The notes beneath the pieces are model-generated. The model was not told where the DNA came from, did not search any database, and saw nothing but the letters and a program-made list of their open reading frames with translations. The position numbers were made by a program, and so were the translations under genes. Shown here piece after piece: positions 1 through 8,747 of a stretch of 64,000 nt of DNA (within the stretch, counting starts at the first letter, position 1; every line of letters begins with the position of its first letter). Origin of the DNA: JAURVT01 sp049059935 (GTDB lineage Bacteria; Actinomycetota; Actinomycetes; Propionibacteriales; Nocardioidaceae); contig NZ_JBMGQR010000009.1 of NCBI RefSeq assembly GCF_049059935.1, positions 1-64,000 on the forward strand, given 5' to 3'.

Positions 1-2
1 GC

Positions 3-1700
3 AGCCGGGCCGTCGACGTCGTCGCCGAGGGGCAGCCGCCGATCATGGGCGAGGAGTTCGACCTGGTCGAGCAGATCCTGTGGGCCGACGCCGCCTGGGG
101 CGCGGCGATGGCCAGGCGCGGGCTCCACGAGCCCGAGCGCGTGCGCATCTCGGCGCTCAGCGCCGGCTGCTTCGACATCCCCGGCGAGGAGGGGCGCCGC
201 CTCGTGCGGTGCCTGTCGTTCCTGCAGCTCGACGACGACGACAACGTGTGGGCGCACCCCATCGACGGCGTCGTGGCGTACGTCGACCTGATCACCGCCG
301 AGGTGGTCGAGCTGATCGACGACGGGATCCACCCGATCCCCACGGCCCGCGCCGACTTCCAGCGCGACGACGGCTCGCTGCCGCAGCGGACCACCCAGCG
401 TCCGATCGAGATCACCCAGCCCGAGGGGGGCAGCTTCACCGTCGAGGGCGACGTCGTCACGTGGGAGAACTGGCAGTTCCGGATCGGCTTCGACCAGGTC
501 GAGGGGCTCACCCTCCACCAGCTCGGCTTCCACGACCAGGGGCGGCTGCGGCCGATCGTCTACCGGGCGTCGGTGGCCGAGATGGTCGTGCCCTACGGCG
601 ACCCGTCGCCGGTGCGCTTCTGGCAGAACTACTTCGACGCCGGCGAGTACTCCCTGGGCAAGGAGGCCAACGCGCTGTCGCTCGGGTGCGACTGCCTGGG
701 AGAGATCCACTACTTCGACGCGGTGGTCGCCGACGACGACGGCAACCCCCGCGAGCTGCCCAACGCGGTCTGCATGCACGAGGAGGACCACGGCGTCCTG
801 TGGAAGCACACCGACGCGTACAACGGCACCAGCTCGGTGCGCCGCCAGCGGCGCCTCGTCGTCTCGTTCTTCATCACCGTGGGCAACTACGACTACGGCT
901 TCTACTGGTACCTCTACCTGGACGGCACCATCGAGCTCGAGTGCAAGGCCACCGGCGTGGTGTTCGCGTCGGCCTACCCCGGCCCGCGTCCCGACGGCAG
1001 CCCCTACCCGTGGGCGAGCGAGATCGCGCCGGGCGTCGGCGCCCCGTACCACCAGCACCTGTTCTCGGCGCGCCTCGACCTGATGGTCGACGGTGTCGGC
1101 AACGCGGTCGACGAGGTGGACGCCGTCAGGGTGCCGGTGGGCGAGGACAACCCGTACGGCAACGCGTTCACCCGCCGCGCCACGCGGCTGGCCACCGAGT
1201 CCGAGGGTGCCCGGCTCGCCGACGGCTCGGTGGGCCGCACCTGGCACCTGACCAACCCCCACGAGCTGAACGCGCTCGGCCAGCCCGTCGCGTACGCCCT
1301 GCACCCCGAGGGGCAGCCGACCCTGCTCGCCGACGACAGCTCGTCGATCGCACGACGCGCGGCCTTCACCACGCGGCACCTGTGGGTGACCGCCCAGTCC
1401 GACCAGGAGCGTTACCCGTCGGGCCAGTTCGTCAACCAGAACGCCGGACGCACGGGGATCGACACCTGGGTGCAGGCCGACCGCGACATCGACGGCACCG
1501 ACATCGTCGTCTGGCACACGTTCGGCCTGACGCACTTCCCCCGTCCCGAGGACTGGCCGATCATGCCCGTCGACCACACCGGGTTCGTGATCAAGCCGGT
1601 GGGGTTCTTCGACCGCAACCCCGCCCTCGACGCCCCCGAGCCCCGCTCGGCGCACTGCGGCAGCGGCGCCGAGGGCACGCCCTGCCACGAGGCCCCGTGA
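3..1700 (+). CDS. Copper-containing primary amine oxidase, 5' end outside the window
   Basis: Oxidatively deaminates primary amines to aldehydes using copper and a topaquinone cofactor built from its own tyrosine. The cofactor motif NYDY is present; the precursor Tyr codon is at 888-890. A catalytic-base context YFDAGEYSLG lies upstream of it. The copper ligands are visible as HQH (1050-1058) and a third His in GLTHFPRPEDWP (1533-1535). The reading frame stays open to base 3 with family-like sequence before the first ATG (45), and the protein would be short of the usual 630-650 residues. The true start is therefore probably left of the window. The stop overlaps the next gene's GTG (GTGA), implying coupled translation. 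The substrate cannot be told from sequence. Family assignment is very secure. Confidence 0.95.
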   Translation, partial: SRAVDVVAEGQPPIMGEEFDLVEQILWADAAWGAAMARRGLHEPERVRISALSAGCFDIPGEEGRRLVRCLSFLQLDDDDNVWAHPIDGVVAYVDLITAEVVELIDDGIHPIPTARADFQRDDGSLPQRTTQRPIEITQPEGGSFTVEGDVVTWENWQFRIGFDQVEGLTLHQLGFHDQGRLRPIVYRASVAEMVVPYGDPSPVRFWQNYFDAGEYSLGKEANALSLGCDCLGEIHYFDAVVADDDGNPRELPNAVCMHEEDHGVLWKHTDAYNGTSSVRRQRRLVVSFFITVGNYDYGFYWYLYLDGTIELECKATGVVFASAYPGPRPDGSPYPWASEIAPGVGAPYHQHLFSARLDLMVDGVGNAVDEVDAVRVPVGEDNPYGNAFTRRATRLATESEGARLADGSVGRTWHLTNPHELNALGQPVAYALHPEGQPTLLADDSSSIARRAAFTTRHLWVTAQSDQERYPSGQFVNQNAGRTGIDTWVQADRDIDGTDIVVWHTFGLTHFPRPEDWPIMPVDHTGFVIKPVGFFDRNPALDAPEPRSAHCGSGAEGTPCHEAP

Positions 1701-2197
1701 GCATGGGGGTGCTCCACGCGGTCTGCGTGGTGGCCGCCGCCGTGATGGTGCTGCAGTCGCGCACGACCCGGACCCGTGTCGCCCACGTGGTGATGCTGCT
1801 GGCCATGGTGGCGGTGGCCCTCGCGGGCACCGCCCTGGTCCTGGCCGCGTCGGCCGCCGCCCTGGTGGCCACGGGGCTGTGGCTGCTCGGCGGCCGGCGC
1901 CGGGCCGACGTCGCCTCGTGCGGCCTCGACCTGGTGGCCAACGCCTCGCTGGTCGCCCTGATGGGCGTCGCCACGGTGTGGGGCGACCACGACCACGGGG
2001 CCGGCTCGCACCCGATGCCGGGCATGGCCGACGGCTCGCATCCTCTCGTCGGCCTCGTCGTGCCCGCCCTCGCCGGGACCGTGGTCCTGACCTGGGCCGT
2101 CGTGCGCGCTCGGGTCGACCGCGGTGAGGGCGGCACGGGTGCGGCCCTGGCCGCGTGGTCGATGGTCCTCGTCATGGGCGCGATGTCGTTCGCCTGA
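1697..2197 (+). CDS. His/Met-rich polytopic membrane protein coupled to the amine oxidase
   Basis: A 166-residue protein with about five hydrophobic segments and a polar loop near the middle (DHDHGAGSHPMPGMADGSHP) rich in His and Met. The composition resembles copper-handling loops and actinobacterial DUF5134-type membrane proteins, but I am not certain of the family. The GTG start at 1697 overlaps the amine oxidase stop (GTGA); an ATG at 1703 is the alternative. Overlap with a copper enzyme plus a potential soft-metal loop suggests a role in copper supply or sensing for the oxidase. That role is inference only. Confidence 0.65.
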   Translation: MSMGVLHAVCVVAAAVMVLQSRTTRTRVAHVVMLLAMVAVALAGTALVLAASAAALVATGLWLLGGRRRADVASCGLDLVANASLVALMGVATVWGDHDHGAGSHPMPGMADGSHPLVGLVVPALAGTVVLTWAVVRARVDRGEGGTGAALAAWSMVLVMGAMSFA

Positions 2198-2266
2198 CTG
2201 CGTTCGGTACGCCGGCGGCTCGGACGACCGCCGCTGCCCGACCTGCACCTGGTCCGAGCCGGGGGG

Positions 2267-2311
2267 TTGACCTTTGTTGTGGCACACGTCATATTCATGG
2301 GAACGCTCCCA
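2267..2311 (+). promoter_or_regulatory. Promoter and CebR-type operator of the beta-glucoside operon
   Basis: TTGACC (2267-2272) and CATATT (2290-2295) are separated by 17 bp, a good housekeeping promoter. Directly downstream, over the expected transcription start, lies TGGGAACGCTCCCA (2298-2311). It differs by one base from TGGGAGCGCTCCCA, the operator known for CebR/BglR repressors of cellobiose operons in Streptomyces and Thermobifida. A purine-rich GGAGG ribosome site follows at 2332-2336. Confidence 0.88.
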
Positions 2312-2348
2312 CGGACGCGCCGGGGAGCAGTGGAGGAAGGGAGTCGTC

Positions 2349-3638
2349 ATGACTCGCACCAAGGTTCGCTGGGCATCGGCAGCCGTCGCTCTCACCGTGG
2401 CCGTCGGGCTGGCCGGGTGCGGCGGCTCGGGCTCCGGCGACGGTGGCGGCGACGTCACGCTCCGTGTCAGCACGTTCGGGACGTTCGGCTACGAGAAGGC
2501 GTACGAGCAGTTCGAGAAGGACCACCCGGGCGTCACGGTCGTCGAGTCCGACGAGGGCGACCTCGGCAAGTACGGCACCCAGCTCACCCAGCGGATCGCC
2601 GCGGGCAACGGCGCCGGCGACGTGGTCGCGATCGAGGAGGGGCAGATCGTCAACTTCCTCCAGGCGCCGGACAAGTTCGTGAACTTCCAGGAGCACGGCT
2701 CGAACGAGCGCAAGGACCAGTGGCTGGACTGGAAGTACGCCCAGGCGACCACCGCCGACGGCTCGGCGACCATCGGGCTCGGCACCGACGTCGGCGGCCT
2801 GGCCATGTGCTACCGACGGGACCTGTTCGAGAAGGCGGGCCTGCCGACCGAGCGCACCGAGGTCGCGAAGCTCTGGCCCACCTGGGACGCCTACGTCGCC
2901 ACCGGCAAGAAGTTCAAGGCCGGCATCGGCGACGACAGGACGGCGTTCCTCGACGCCGCGACCAACACTTACAACTCGATCCTCATGCAGGGCGCCGACG
3001 AGACGTACTTCGACCGCGACGACCGGCTGGTCATCGACTCCAACCCGGTGGTCAAGGACGCCTGGGACACCGCGGTCGGCATCTCCGAGTCCGGGCTGTC
3101 CGCCCGGCTCAAGGCGTTCTCCAACGAGTGGAACGCCGGGTTCAAGAACGGGGCGTTCGCCACCATCGCGTGCCCGGCGTGGATGACCGGGTACATCAAG
3201 GACCAGTCCGGTGAGGCCAACGCCGGCAAGTGGGACATCACCACGGTGCCCGGCGGCGCCGGCAGCTGGGGCGGCTCCTTCCTCGCCGTGCCCACCCAGG
3301 GCAAGAACCAGAAGCTCGCGATCGAGCTCGCCGAGTACCTCTCGGGCCCCGACGGCCAGCTCGCCGCGTTCGAGAAGGCCGGCAACCTGCCGTCCAACCC
3401 GACGCTGTACGACCGTCCGGAGCTGAAGTCGGCGACCAACCCGTACTTCAACGACGCCCCCATCGGCCAGCTGTTCGTCGCCGGCGCCCAGGGGCTGGAG
3501 CCGGTCTACCTCGGGGCCAAGAACCAGCCGGTGCGCGACGCGGTCGAGAACGCGATGCGCAGCGTCGAGGGCGGCCAGCGCTCGCCGGCAGCCGGGTGGA
3601 AGCAGGCGGTGAAGGCGGCCGAGCAGGCCGCCCGCTGA
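2349..3638 (+). CDS. cebE: Sugar ABC transporter substrate-binding lipoprotein (cellobiose/beta-glucoside type)
   Basis: A 429-residue family-1 extracellular solute-binding protein. The signal peptide ends in lipobox LAGC with the acylated Cys at residue 24, so it is anchored outside the membrane. The ATG at 2349 was chosen over upstream codons because it has GGAGG at 2332-2336 and gives a proper signal peptide. It is first in an operon with two permeases, a GH1 beta-glucosidase and a LacI repressor, which points to cellobiose or another beta-glucoside as ligand. The MsiK-like ATPase that such systems share is not encoded here and is presumably elsewhere. The gene symbol is assigned by operon context. 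Confidence 0.88.
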   Translation: MTRTKVRWASAAVALTVAVGLAGCGGSGSGDGGGDVTLRVSTFGTFGYEKAYEQFEKDHPGVTVVESDEGDLGKYGTQLTQRIAAGNGAGDVVAIEEGQIVNFLQAPDKFVNFQEHGSNERKDQWLDWKYAQATTADGSATIGLGTDVGGLAMCYRRDLFEKAGLPTERTEVAKLWPTWDAYVATGKKFKAGIGDDRTAFLDAATNTYNSILMQGADETYFDRDDRLVIDSNPVVKDAWDTAVGISESGLSARLKAFSNEWNAGFKNGAFATIACPAWMTGYIKDQSGEANAGKWDITTVPGGAGSWGGSFLAVPTQGKNQKLAIELAEYLSGPDGQLAAFEKAGNLPSNPTLYDRPELKSATNPYFNDAPIGQLFVAGAQGLEPVYLGAKNQPVRDAVENAMRSVEGGQRSPAAGWKQAVKAAEQAAR

Positions 3639-3660
3639 CCTGACCGCCGGGGCCACGGAC

Positions 3661-3704
3661 CTCGGTGCCCACGTCGCCGCCGGGTGTGCGGCGTGGGCAC
3701 CGAG
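3661..3704 (+). promoter_or_regulatory. Stem-loop between binding-protein and permease genes
   Basis: CTCGGTGCCCACG (3661-3673) and CGTGGGCACCGAG (3692-3704) form a perfect 13-bp stem. It lies 23 bp after the cebE stop and about 50 bp before cebF, with no T-run. It probably protects the cebE 3' end or attenuates read-through, giving more binding protein than permease. It could also be a plain intrinsic terminator with leakage. Confidence 0.6.
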
Positions 3705-3756
3705 CACCACCCCGGACCACCACCCCCCGTTCCCATCCCTTCCTGACAGGACGCAC

Positions 3757-4731
3757 ATGAGCCTCACCGACCTGAGACGGGCGCCGCGCGCTGCGGCGAA
3801 GGCGCCCCCGCCGCCACCTGCACCGGCGCGCCGCCGACGCCGCCCCTGGCGGGACGTCCTGGCGCCCTACGCGTTCGTCTCGCCGTTCTTCGTCGTGTTC
3901 GCGGTCTTCGGGCTGTTCCCGCTGCTCTTCACGTTCTGGGTCTCGCTGCACGACTGGAGCCTGATCGGAGGGGACCGGCCGTTCGTGGGCCTGGGCAACT
4001 ACCGCGAGCTCGCGGCCGACGGGGTGTTCTGGAACGCGATGGCCAACACGCTCGGCATCTTCGTGCTGGCGACCGTCCCCCAGCTCGTCGTCGCCACCGT
4101 CCTGGCGCAGGTGCTCAACACCTCCCTGCGCGCGATGACCTTCTGGCGCATGAGCGTCCTGGTGCCCACGGTGACGTCGGTCGCCGCGGTCGGCATCATC
4201 TTCAGCCTGATGTTCGCCCGCGACTTCGGCCTGGTGAACTGGCTGCTGTCGCTCGGCGGCGTCGACGCGATCTCCTGGCAGGACCACCGCTGGTCCGCCT
4301 GGGTGGCGGTGTCGGCGATGGTCGACTGGCGCTGGACCGGCTACAACGCGCTCATCCTGCTCGCCGCCCTCCAGGCCGTGCCGCGCGAGCTCTACGAGGC
4401 GGCCCGGATGGACGGCGCCAACGCCTGGCGCCAGTTCTGGTCGATCACCGTCCCGATGCTCCGACCCACGATCGTGTTCGTCACCGTGATCGCCACCATC
4501 GGCGGCGTCCAGCTCTTCACCGAGCCGCTGCTGTTCAACGCCGGCTCCAACGACCTCGCCGGGGGCACCACCGGGCAGTCCCAGACCGTCGCCATGTACC
4601 TGGTGCAGCAGGCCTTCACCGGCCAGCGGTTCGGGTACGCGGCGACCGTCGCGTGGGTGCTGTTCCTGGTGATCGCCCTCGTCTCGGCCGTGAACGTCCT
4701 GCTCCTGCGACGCATCCGATCGGCGGAATGA
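3757..4731 (+). CDS. cebF: Sugar ABC transporter permease, CebF type
   Basis: A 324-residue inner-membrane permease of the MalF-like binding-protein-dependent family, with six or so hydrophobic segments after a basic, Pro/Arg-rich N-terminus. The cytoplasmic coupling loop is recognisable in the stretch ELYEAARMDGANAWRQFW (the EAA motif, EAAxxDGA...). It pairs with the following permease (1 bp gap) to form the channel for the cebE ligand. The ATG at 3757 follows a weak ACAGGA site. Confidence 0.88.
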   Translation: MSLTDLRRAPRAAAKAPPPPPAPARRRRRPWRDVLAPYAFVSPFFVVFAVFGLFPLLFTFWVSLHDWSLIGGDRPFVGLGNYRELAADGVFWNAMANTLGIFVLATVPQLVVATVLAQVLNTSLRAMTFWRMSVLVPTVTSVAAVGIIFSLMFARDFGLVNWLLSLGGVDAISWQDHRWSAWVAVSAMVDWRWTGYNALILLAALQAVPRELYEAARMDGANAWRQFWSITVPMLRPTIVFVTVIATIGGVQLFTEPLLFNAGSNDLAGGTTGQSQTVAMYLVQQAFTGQRFGYAATVAWVLFLVIALVSAVNVLLLRRIRSAE

Positions 4732-4732
4732 C

Positions 4733-5620
4733 ATGACCCTGCTGACCTCCCCGCCACCGGCGGCCGTCGCGACGGCCCCGGCCCGCCGCGGCCGGCGGAT
4801 CGGCCGCGCCGGCTGGCGCACCTACCTGAGCCTCACGGTCGTGACCGCGCTGTCGCTCGCGCCGCTGTACTACATGCTCGTGATGGCCTCGCGCCCCAAC
4901 AGCGACATCACCTCGACGCCGCCGCCCCTGCTGCCCGGCGGCGCCCTGCGCGACAACGTCACCCGGGTCTTCGACAACCAGGACGTGATGTTCGCCCAGG
5001 CGTTGCTGAACACGCTGCTGGTGGCGACCGTCGCGACCGTCAGCGTCGTCGTGCTCTCCTCGCTGGCCGGGTTCGCGTTCGCCAAGCTGAGGTTCCGCGG
5101 CCGGTCGGGCCTGCTGCTGGTGGTCGTGGCGACCATGATGGTCCCGGTCCAGCTCGGCCTCGTGCCGCTGTACATGCTGATGTCCGAGATCGGGCTGGCC
5201 GGGACCCTGTGGTCGGCCACGCTGCCGTTCGTCGTCAGCGCCTTCGGCGTGTTCATGATGCGCCAGTACGCCATCTCCGCCGTGCCCGACGAGCTGATCG
5301 AGGCCGCGCGCGTCGACGGCGCGTCCACCACCCGGATCTTCTTCCAGATCGTGTTCCCGGCACTGCGTCCGGCGGCCGCGGTGCTCGGGCTCCTGACCTT
5401 CATGGAGCGCTGGAACGACTTCCTGTGGCCCTACCTCACCCTCGACGCCGACCACCCGACCGTCCAGGTCGCCCTCTCGCGCCTGTCCGGCGGCTACTAC
5501 GCCGACCAGGCGCTCGTCATGGCCGGCACCCTCGTCGGCACCGTCCCGCTCGTGCTGGTCTTCGTCGTCTTCGGACGGCAGATCATCGGCGGCATCATGG
5601 AAGGAGGCGTCAAGGCATGA
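4733..5620 (+). CDS. cebG: Sugar ABC transporter permease, CebG type
   Basis: A 295-residue second permease (MalG-like) with multiple membrane segments and the coupling loop ELIEAARVDGASTTRIFF. It starts one base after the cebF stop, and its own stop overlaps the start of the glucosidase gene (ATGA). The three are therefore translated as a unit. It forms the heterodimeric membrane channel with CebF. Confidence 0.88.
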   Translation: MTLLTSPPPAAVATAPARRGRRIGRAGWRTYLSLTVVTALSLAPLYYMLVMASRPNSDITSTPPPLLPGGALRDNVTRVFDNQDVMFAQALLNTLLVATVATVSVVVLSSLAGFAFAKLRFRGRSGLLLVVVATMMVPVQLGLVPLYMLMSEIGLAGTLWSATLPFVVSAFGVFMMRQYAISAVPDELIEAARVDGASTTRIFFQIVFPALRPAAAVLGLLTFMERWNDFLWPYLTLDADHPTVQVALSRLSGGYYADQALVMAGTLVGTVPLVLVFVVFGRQIIGGIMEGGVKA

Positions 5621-7008
5621 CGTCCACCCCGATCCACCCGACCCTCGACGCGGACCGTTTCCCCGCGTCGTTCACCTGGGGCGTCGCCACGTCCGCCCAC
5701 CAGATCGAGGGCGCCACCGACGTCGGCGGTCGAGGCCCGTCGATCTGGGACACCTTCGCCGCCCGGCCCGGGCACACCGTCCGCGGCGAGACCGGGGCCG
5801 TGGCCAACGACCACTACCGCCGCTGGGCCGACGACCTCGACCTCGTCCGGAGCCTCGGCGTCGACGCCTACCGGTTCTCGGTCGCGTGGCCGCGCGTGCA
5901 GCCCGGCGGACGCGGCCCGGCCAACGCCGAGGGGCTGGCCTTCTACGACCGTCTCGTCGACGGCATGCTCGAACGGGGCATCGAGCCCTGGGCGACGCTC
6001 TACCACTGGGACCTCCCCGACGAGCTCGAGCAGGCCGGCGGCTGGCCCCACCGCGACACCGCCGACCGGTTCGCCGACTACACCGAGCTGGTCGTCGAGG
6101 CGCTCGGCGACCGGGTCGGTCGATGGATCACCCTCAACGAGCCGTGGTGCTCGGCCTTCCTGGGCTACGCCAGCGGACGGCACGCGCCCGGACGCACCGA
6201 CCCGGCGGACGCCGTCCGAGCCGCCCACCACCTGCTGCTCGGCCACGGGCGCGCCGTCGACGTCGTCCGGGCGCTGCGCCCCGACGCCCAGGTCGGCGTG
6301 ACGCTCAACCTCTACCCGGTCAGCCCCGTCGACGACACCGGACGCCACGACGACGCCGCCCGCAGGGTCGACGGCCTCGCCAACCGGCTGTTCCTCGACC
6401 CGGTCCTCCTCGGCCGCTACCCCGAGGACGTCGTCGACGACCTGCGGCCCTTCTGCGACCAGGCGCACGTGCGCCCGGGTGACCTGGGGACGATCTCGGC
6501 CGAGCTCGACTTCCTGGGCGTCAACTACTACACGCGCCACGTGGTCGAGGCCGGCCCGTTCCCCGGTGCCGCCGACGTCGTGTTCGCCGAGCGCGACCTC
6601 GCCCGGACGTCCACGGGGTGGGAGGTCGACCCCGACGGGCTGGTCGACGTCCTCGCGCAGGTGGTCCGCGACTACCCGCCCGTCCCGATCGTGCTCACCG
6701 AGAACGGTGCGGCGTTCGACGACGAGCTCGAGGACGGCAAGGTGCTGGACCACGACCGCGTCTCGTTCCTGGCCACCCACCTGGACGCCCTGGCCCGCGC
6801 CCGCGAGGCCGGTGCGCCCGTGGAGGGCTACTTCGCGTGGTCGCTGATGGACAACTACGAGTGGGCCGAGGGGTACGACAAGCGCTTCGGTCTCGTGCAC
6901 GTCGACTTCGAGACCCAGGAGCGCACGGTCAAGGAGTCCGGACGCTGGTACGCCGACCTCGTCCGCGCCCATCGAGCCCTCACCGGGCGGTCCGACGGCC
7001 AGGCATGA
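5617..7008 (+). CDS. bglC: Beta-glucosidase, glycoside hydrolase family 1
   Basis: A 463-residue cytoplasmic retaining beta-glucosidase that would split imported cellobiose or aryl-glucosides to glucose. GH1 landmarks are clear: FTWGVATSAHQIEGA near the N-terminus, acid/base Glu175 in TLNEPW and nucleophile Glu362 in LTENGAAF, and the C-terminal WSLMDNYEW aglycone-site segment. The ATG at 5617 overlaps the cebG stop and has a strong AAGGAGG at 5601-5607. Its position inside the transporter operon fits hydrolysis of the imported disaccharide. Confidence 0.95.
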   Translation: MTSTPIHPTLDADRFPASFTWGVATSAHQIEGATDVGGRGPSIWDTFAARPGHTVRGETGAVANDHYRRWADDLDLVRSLGVDAYRFSVAWPRVQPGGRGPANAEGLAFYDRLVDGMLERGIEPWATLYHWDLPDELEQAGGWPHRDTADRFADYTELVVEALGDRVGRWITLNEPWCSAFLGYASGRHAPGRTDPADAVRAAHHLLLGHGRAVDVVRALRPDAQVGVTLNLYPVSPVDDTGRHDDAARRVDGLANRLFLDPVLLGRYPEDVVDDLRPFCDQAHVRPGDLGTISAELDFLGVNYYTRHVVEAGPFPGAADVVFAERDLARTSTGWEVDPDGLVDVLAQVVRDYPPVPIVLTENGAAFDDELEDGKVLDHDRVSFLATHLDALARAREAGAPVEGYFAWSLMDNYEWAEGYDKRFGLVHVDFETQERTVKESGRWYADLVRAHRALTGRSDGQA

Positions 7009-7015
7009 TGGAGCG

Positions 7016-8038
7016 GTGAGCCTCGCCCCCGACCACCCCACCCTGGAGCAGGTCGCGGCCCGCGCCGGGGTGGGGCGCGGCACGGCGTCGCGCGTCATCA
7101 ACGGCTCCTCGCACGTGTCGGACCACGCCCGCAACGCCGTCGAGCGGGCGGTCCGCGAGCTCGGGTACATCCCCAACCAGGCGGCGCGCACCCTCAAGAC
7201 GCGGCGCACCGGTGCCGTCGCGCTGGTCGTCTCCGAGACCGAGGACCGCGTCTTCGGCGAGCCCTTCTTCGCCACCCTCATCCGCGGCATCTCCGCCGCC
7301 ACCGGGGACGCCGGCTACCAGCTGCTGCTCGCGCTGGTCCGCGGGCAGGAGGAGGCCTCCCGCGAGCACCCGTTCCTGTCGCCGCAGCACGTCGACGGCG
7401 CCCTGATGGTGTCGCAGCACGACGACGACCCGCTGCCGCACGCCCTGGCCGCCCGGGGGCTGCCGCTGGTCTTCGCCGGCCGGGTGCCCGACACCCTCGA
7501 GGCGTCGTCGGTCGACGTCGACAACGTCGGCGGGGCCGAGTCGGCCGTCGCCCACCTGGTCGCCGCCGGACGGCGCACCATCGCCACCATCGCGGGACCC
7601 GACGACATGACCGCCGGTCGCGATCGCGCCGCCGGCTACCGGTCGGGCCTGGGACGGCACGACCTGCCCGTCGACCCCCACCTCGTCGCGACGGCCGACT
7701 TCTCCGAGGCCGGCGGCGAGCAGGCCATGGCACGTCTCCTGGAGGCACGACCCGACCTCGACGCCGTCTTCGTCGCGAGCGACCTGATGGCCGTCGGTGC
7801 CGTCCGCGCGCTCCAGGCCGCCGGACGTCGGGTGCCCGACGACGTCGCCGTCGTCGGCTTCGACGACGCCCCCGTCGCGGGCCTGACCGATCCCGCGCTC
7901 ACCACCGTCCACCAGCCGGTCGACGAGCTCGGACGACGCATGGCCGGCGTGCTGGTCGACCAGGTCCTGACCGGCGGAGGGCACAGCGCCGTCCACGAGG
8001 TGCTCCCCACCCGGCTGGTCGTGCGCGCCAGCGGCTAG
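7016..8038 (+). CDS. cebR: LacI-family repressor of the beta-glucoside operon (CebR-like)
   Basis: A 340-residue regulator. The N-terminal helix-turn-helix reads TLEQVAARAGVGRGTASRVI with the hinge helix following, then a periplasmic-binding-protein-like effector domain. The GTG at 7016 starts 7 bp after the glucosidase stop. It is last in the operon whose promoter carries a CebR-type TGGGA(A/G)CGCTCCCA site, so it most likely represses its own operon and is released by cellobiose or a related sugar. Confidence 0.88.
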   Translation: MSLAPDHPTLEQVAARAGVGRGTASRVINGSSHVSDHARNAVERAVRELGYIPNQAARTLKTRRTGAVALVVSETEDRVFGEPFFATLIRGISAATGDAGYQLLLALVRGQEEASREHPFLSPQHVDGALMVSQHDDDPLPHALAARGLPLVFAGRVPDTLEASSVDVDNVGGAESAVAHLVAAGRRTIATIAGPDDMTAGRDRAAGYRSGLGRHDLPVDPHLVATADFSEAGGEQAMARLLEARPDLDAVFVASDLMAVGAVRALQAAGRRVPDDVAVVGFDDAPVAGLTDPALTTVHQPVDELGRRMAGVLVDQVLTGGGHSAVHEVLPTRLVVRASG

Positions 8039-8047
8039 ACCCCCGGG

Positions 8048-8066
8048 GGGAGCCGGGACGGCTCCC
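8048..8066 (+). terminator. Hairpin after the beta-glucoside operon
   Basis: GGGAGCCG (8048-8055) and CGGCTCCC (8059-8066) form an 8-bp stem with a 3-nt loop, ten bases after the repressor stop. There is no T-tract, as is usual in this high-GC genome. It probably ends operon transcription before the convergent marR gene. Confidence 0.55.
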
Positions 8067-8144
8067 GAGCTGCGGCCGGCCCGTCTGGTCCGCCACGTGG
8101 GTCGCGGACGCCGCACCGCCCACCGGACGCGGTGGGGCGTGCCG

Positions 8145-8645
8145 TCACGCGAGGTCCTCGGGTCGTGTCCGGAGCTTGGCCGCGATCGTGGCGAGCATGC
8201 GCTGCTCGGTGGTGTCGAGCGGATCGATCACCAGGCGGCGCACCGCCTCGACATGGGTGGGGGCGGCCCGGACGACGAGATCGAGGCCGGCGTCGGTGAG
8301 GGCGACGAGGGTGTATCGGCCGTCGACGGGGTCGGGGGAGCGCTGGACCAGACCGCGCTGCTCGAACCGCTTGACCACGTTCGAGAGTCGCGAGAGCGAT
8401 CCGTTGGCCAGGAAGGCCAGCTCGCTCATCCGCAGACGGCGGTCGTGGGCCTCCGACACGTGGCTGAGCGTCAGGTACTCGAACAAGGTGAGCCCGGCGT
8501 GCTGCTGGAGCGGGGCCTCGAGCCGGCCGGGAAGCAGGAGCACCAACGACACCAGCCCGGTCCAGGCCGCCTTCTCCTCGTCGTCGAGCCACCGGGTGTC
8601 GTCGTCGTCCCCGCCAGCCGAGACGCCGTGCTCCGAAGCAGGCAT
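8145..8645 (-). CDS. MarR-family transcriptional regulator
   Basis: A 166-residue winged-helix regulator with the MarR pattern: dimerisation helix, LRMSELAFLANGSLSRLSNV recognition region, wing with a D-x-R segment (DPVDGRYTLVAL), and a C-terminal helix. It is divergent from the RidA gene. Two strong palindromes (8681-8696, 8712-8727) sit in the shared intergenic region, so it most likely controls itself and ridA. The ligand is unknown; phenolic acids or reactive imines are possible but unproven. Confidence 0.88.
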   Translation of the reverse strand: MPASEHGVSAGGDDDDTRWLDDEEKAAWTGLVSLVLLLPGRLEAPLQQHAGLTLFEYLTLSHVSEAHDRRLRMSELAFLANGSLSRLSNVVKRFEQRGLVQRSPDPVDGRYTLVALTDAGLDLVVRAAPTHVEAVRRLVIDPLDTTEQRMLATIAAKLRTRPEDLA

Positions 8646-8680
8646 GCGGGCAAGCCTAGCGGCCCGGAATCGCGAGATTT

Positions 8681-8727
8681 AGTTCACGTGTGAAGTGTCT
8701 GCTAGATTATTACTTCACACGTGAAGT
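8681..8727. promoter_or_regulatory. Two palindromic MarR operators
   Basis: AGTTCACGTGTGAAGT (8681-8696) and ACTTCACACGTGAAGT (8712-8727) share the pattern ACTTCAC-N2-GTGAAGT, the first with one arm mismatch. Their centres are 31 bp apart, about three helical turns, so two dimers would bind one face. An AT-rich TAGATTATT lies between them and may hold a -10 element. Confidence 0.85.
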
Positions 8728-8747
8728 CAAGGTCGAGAGGAACCCTC

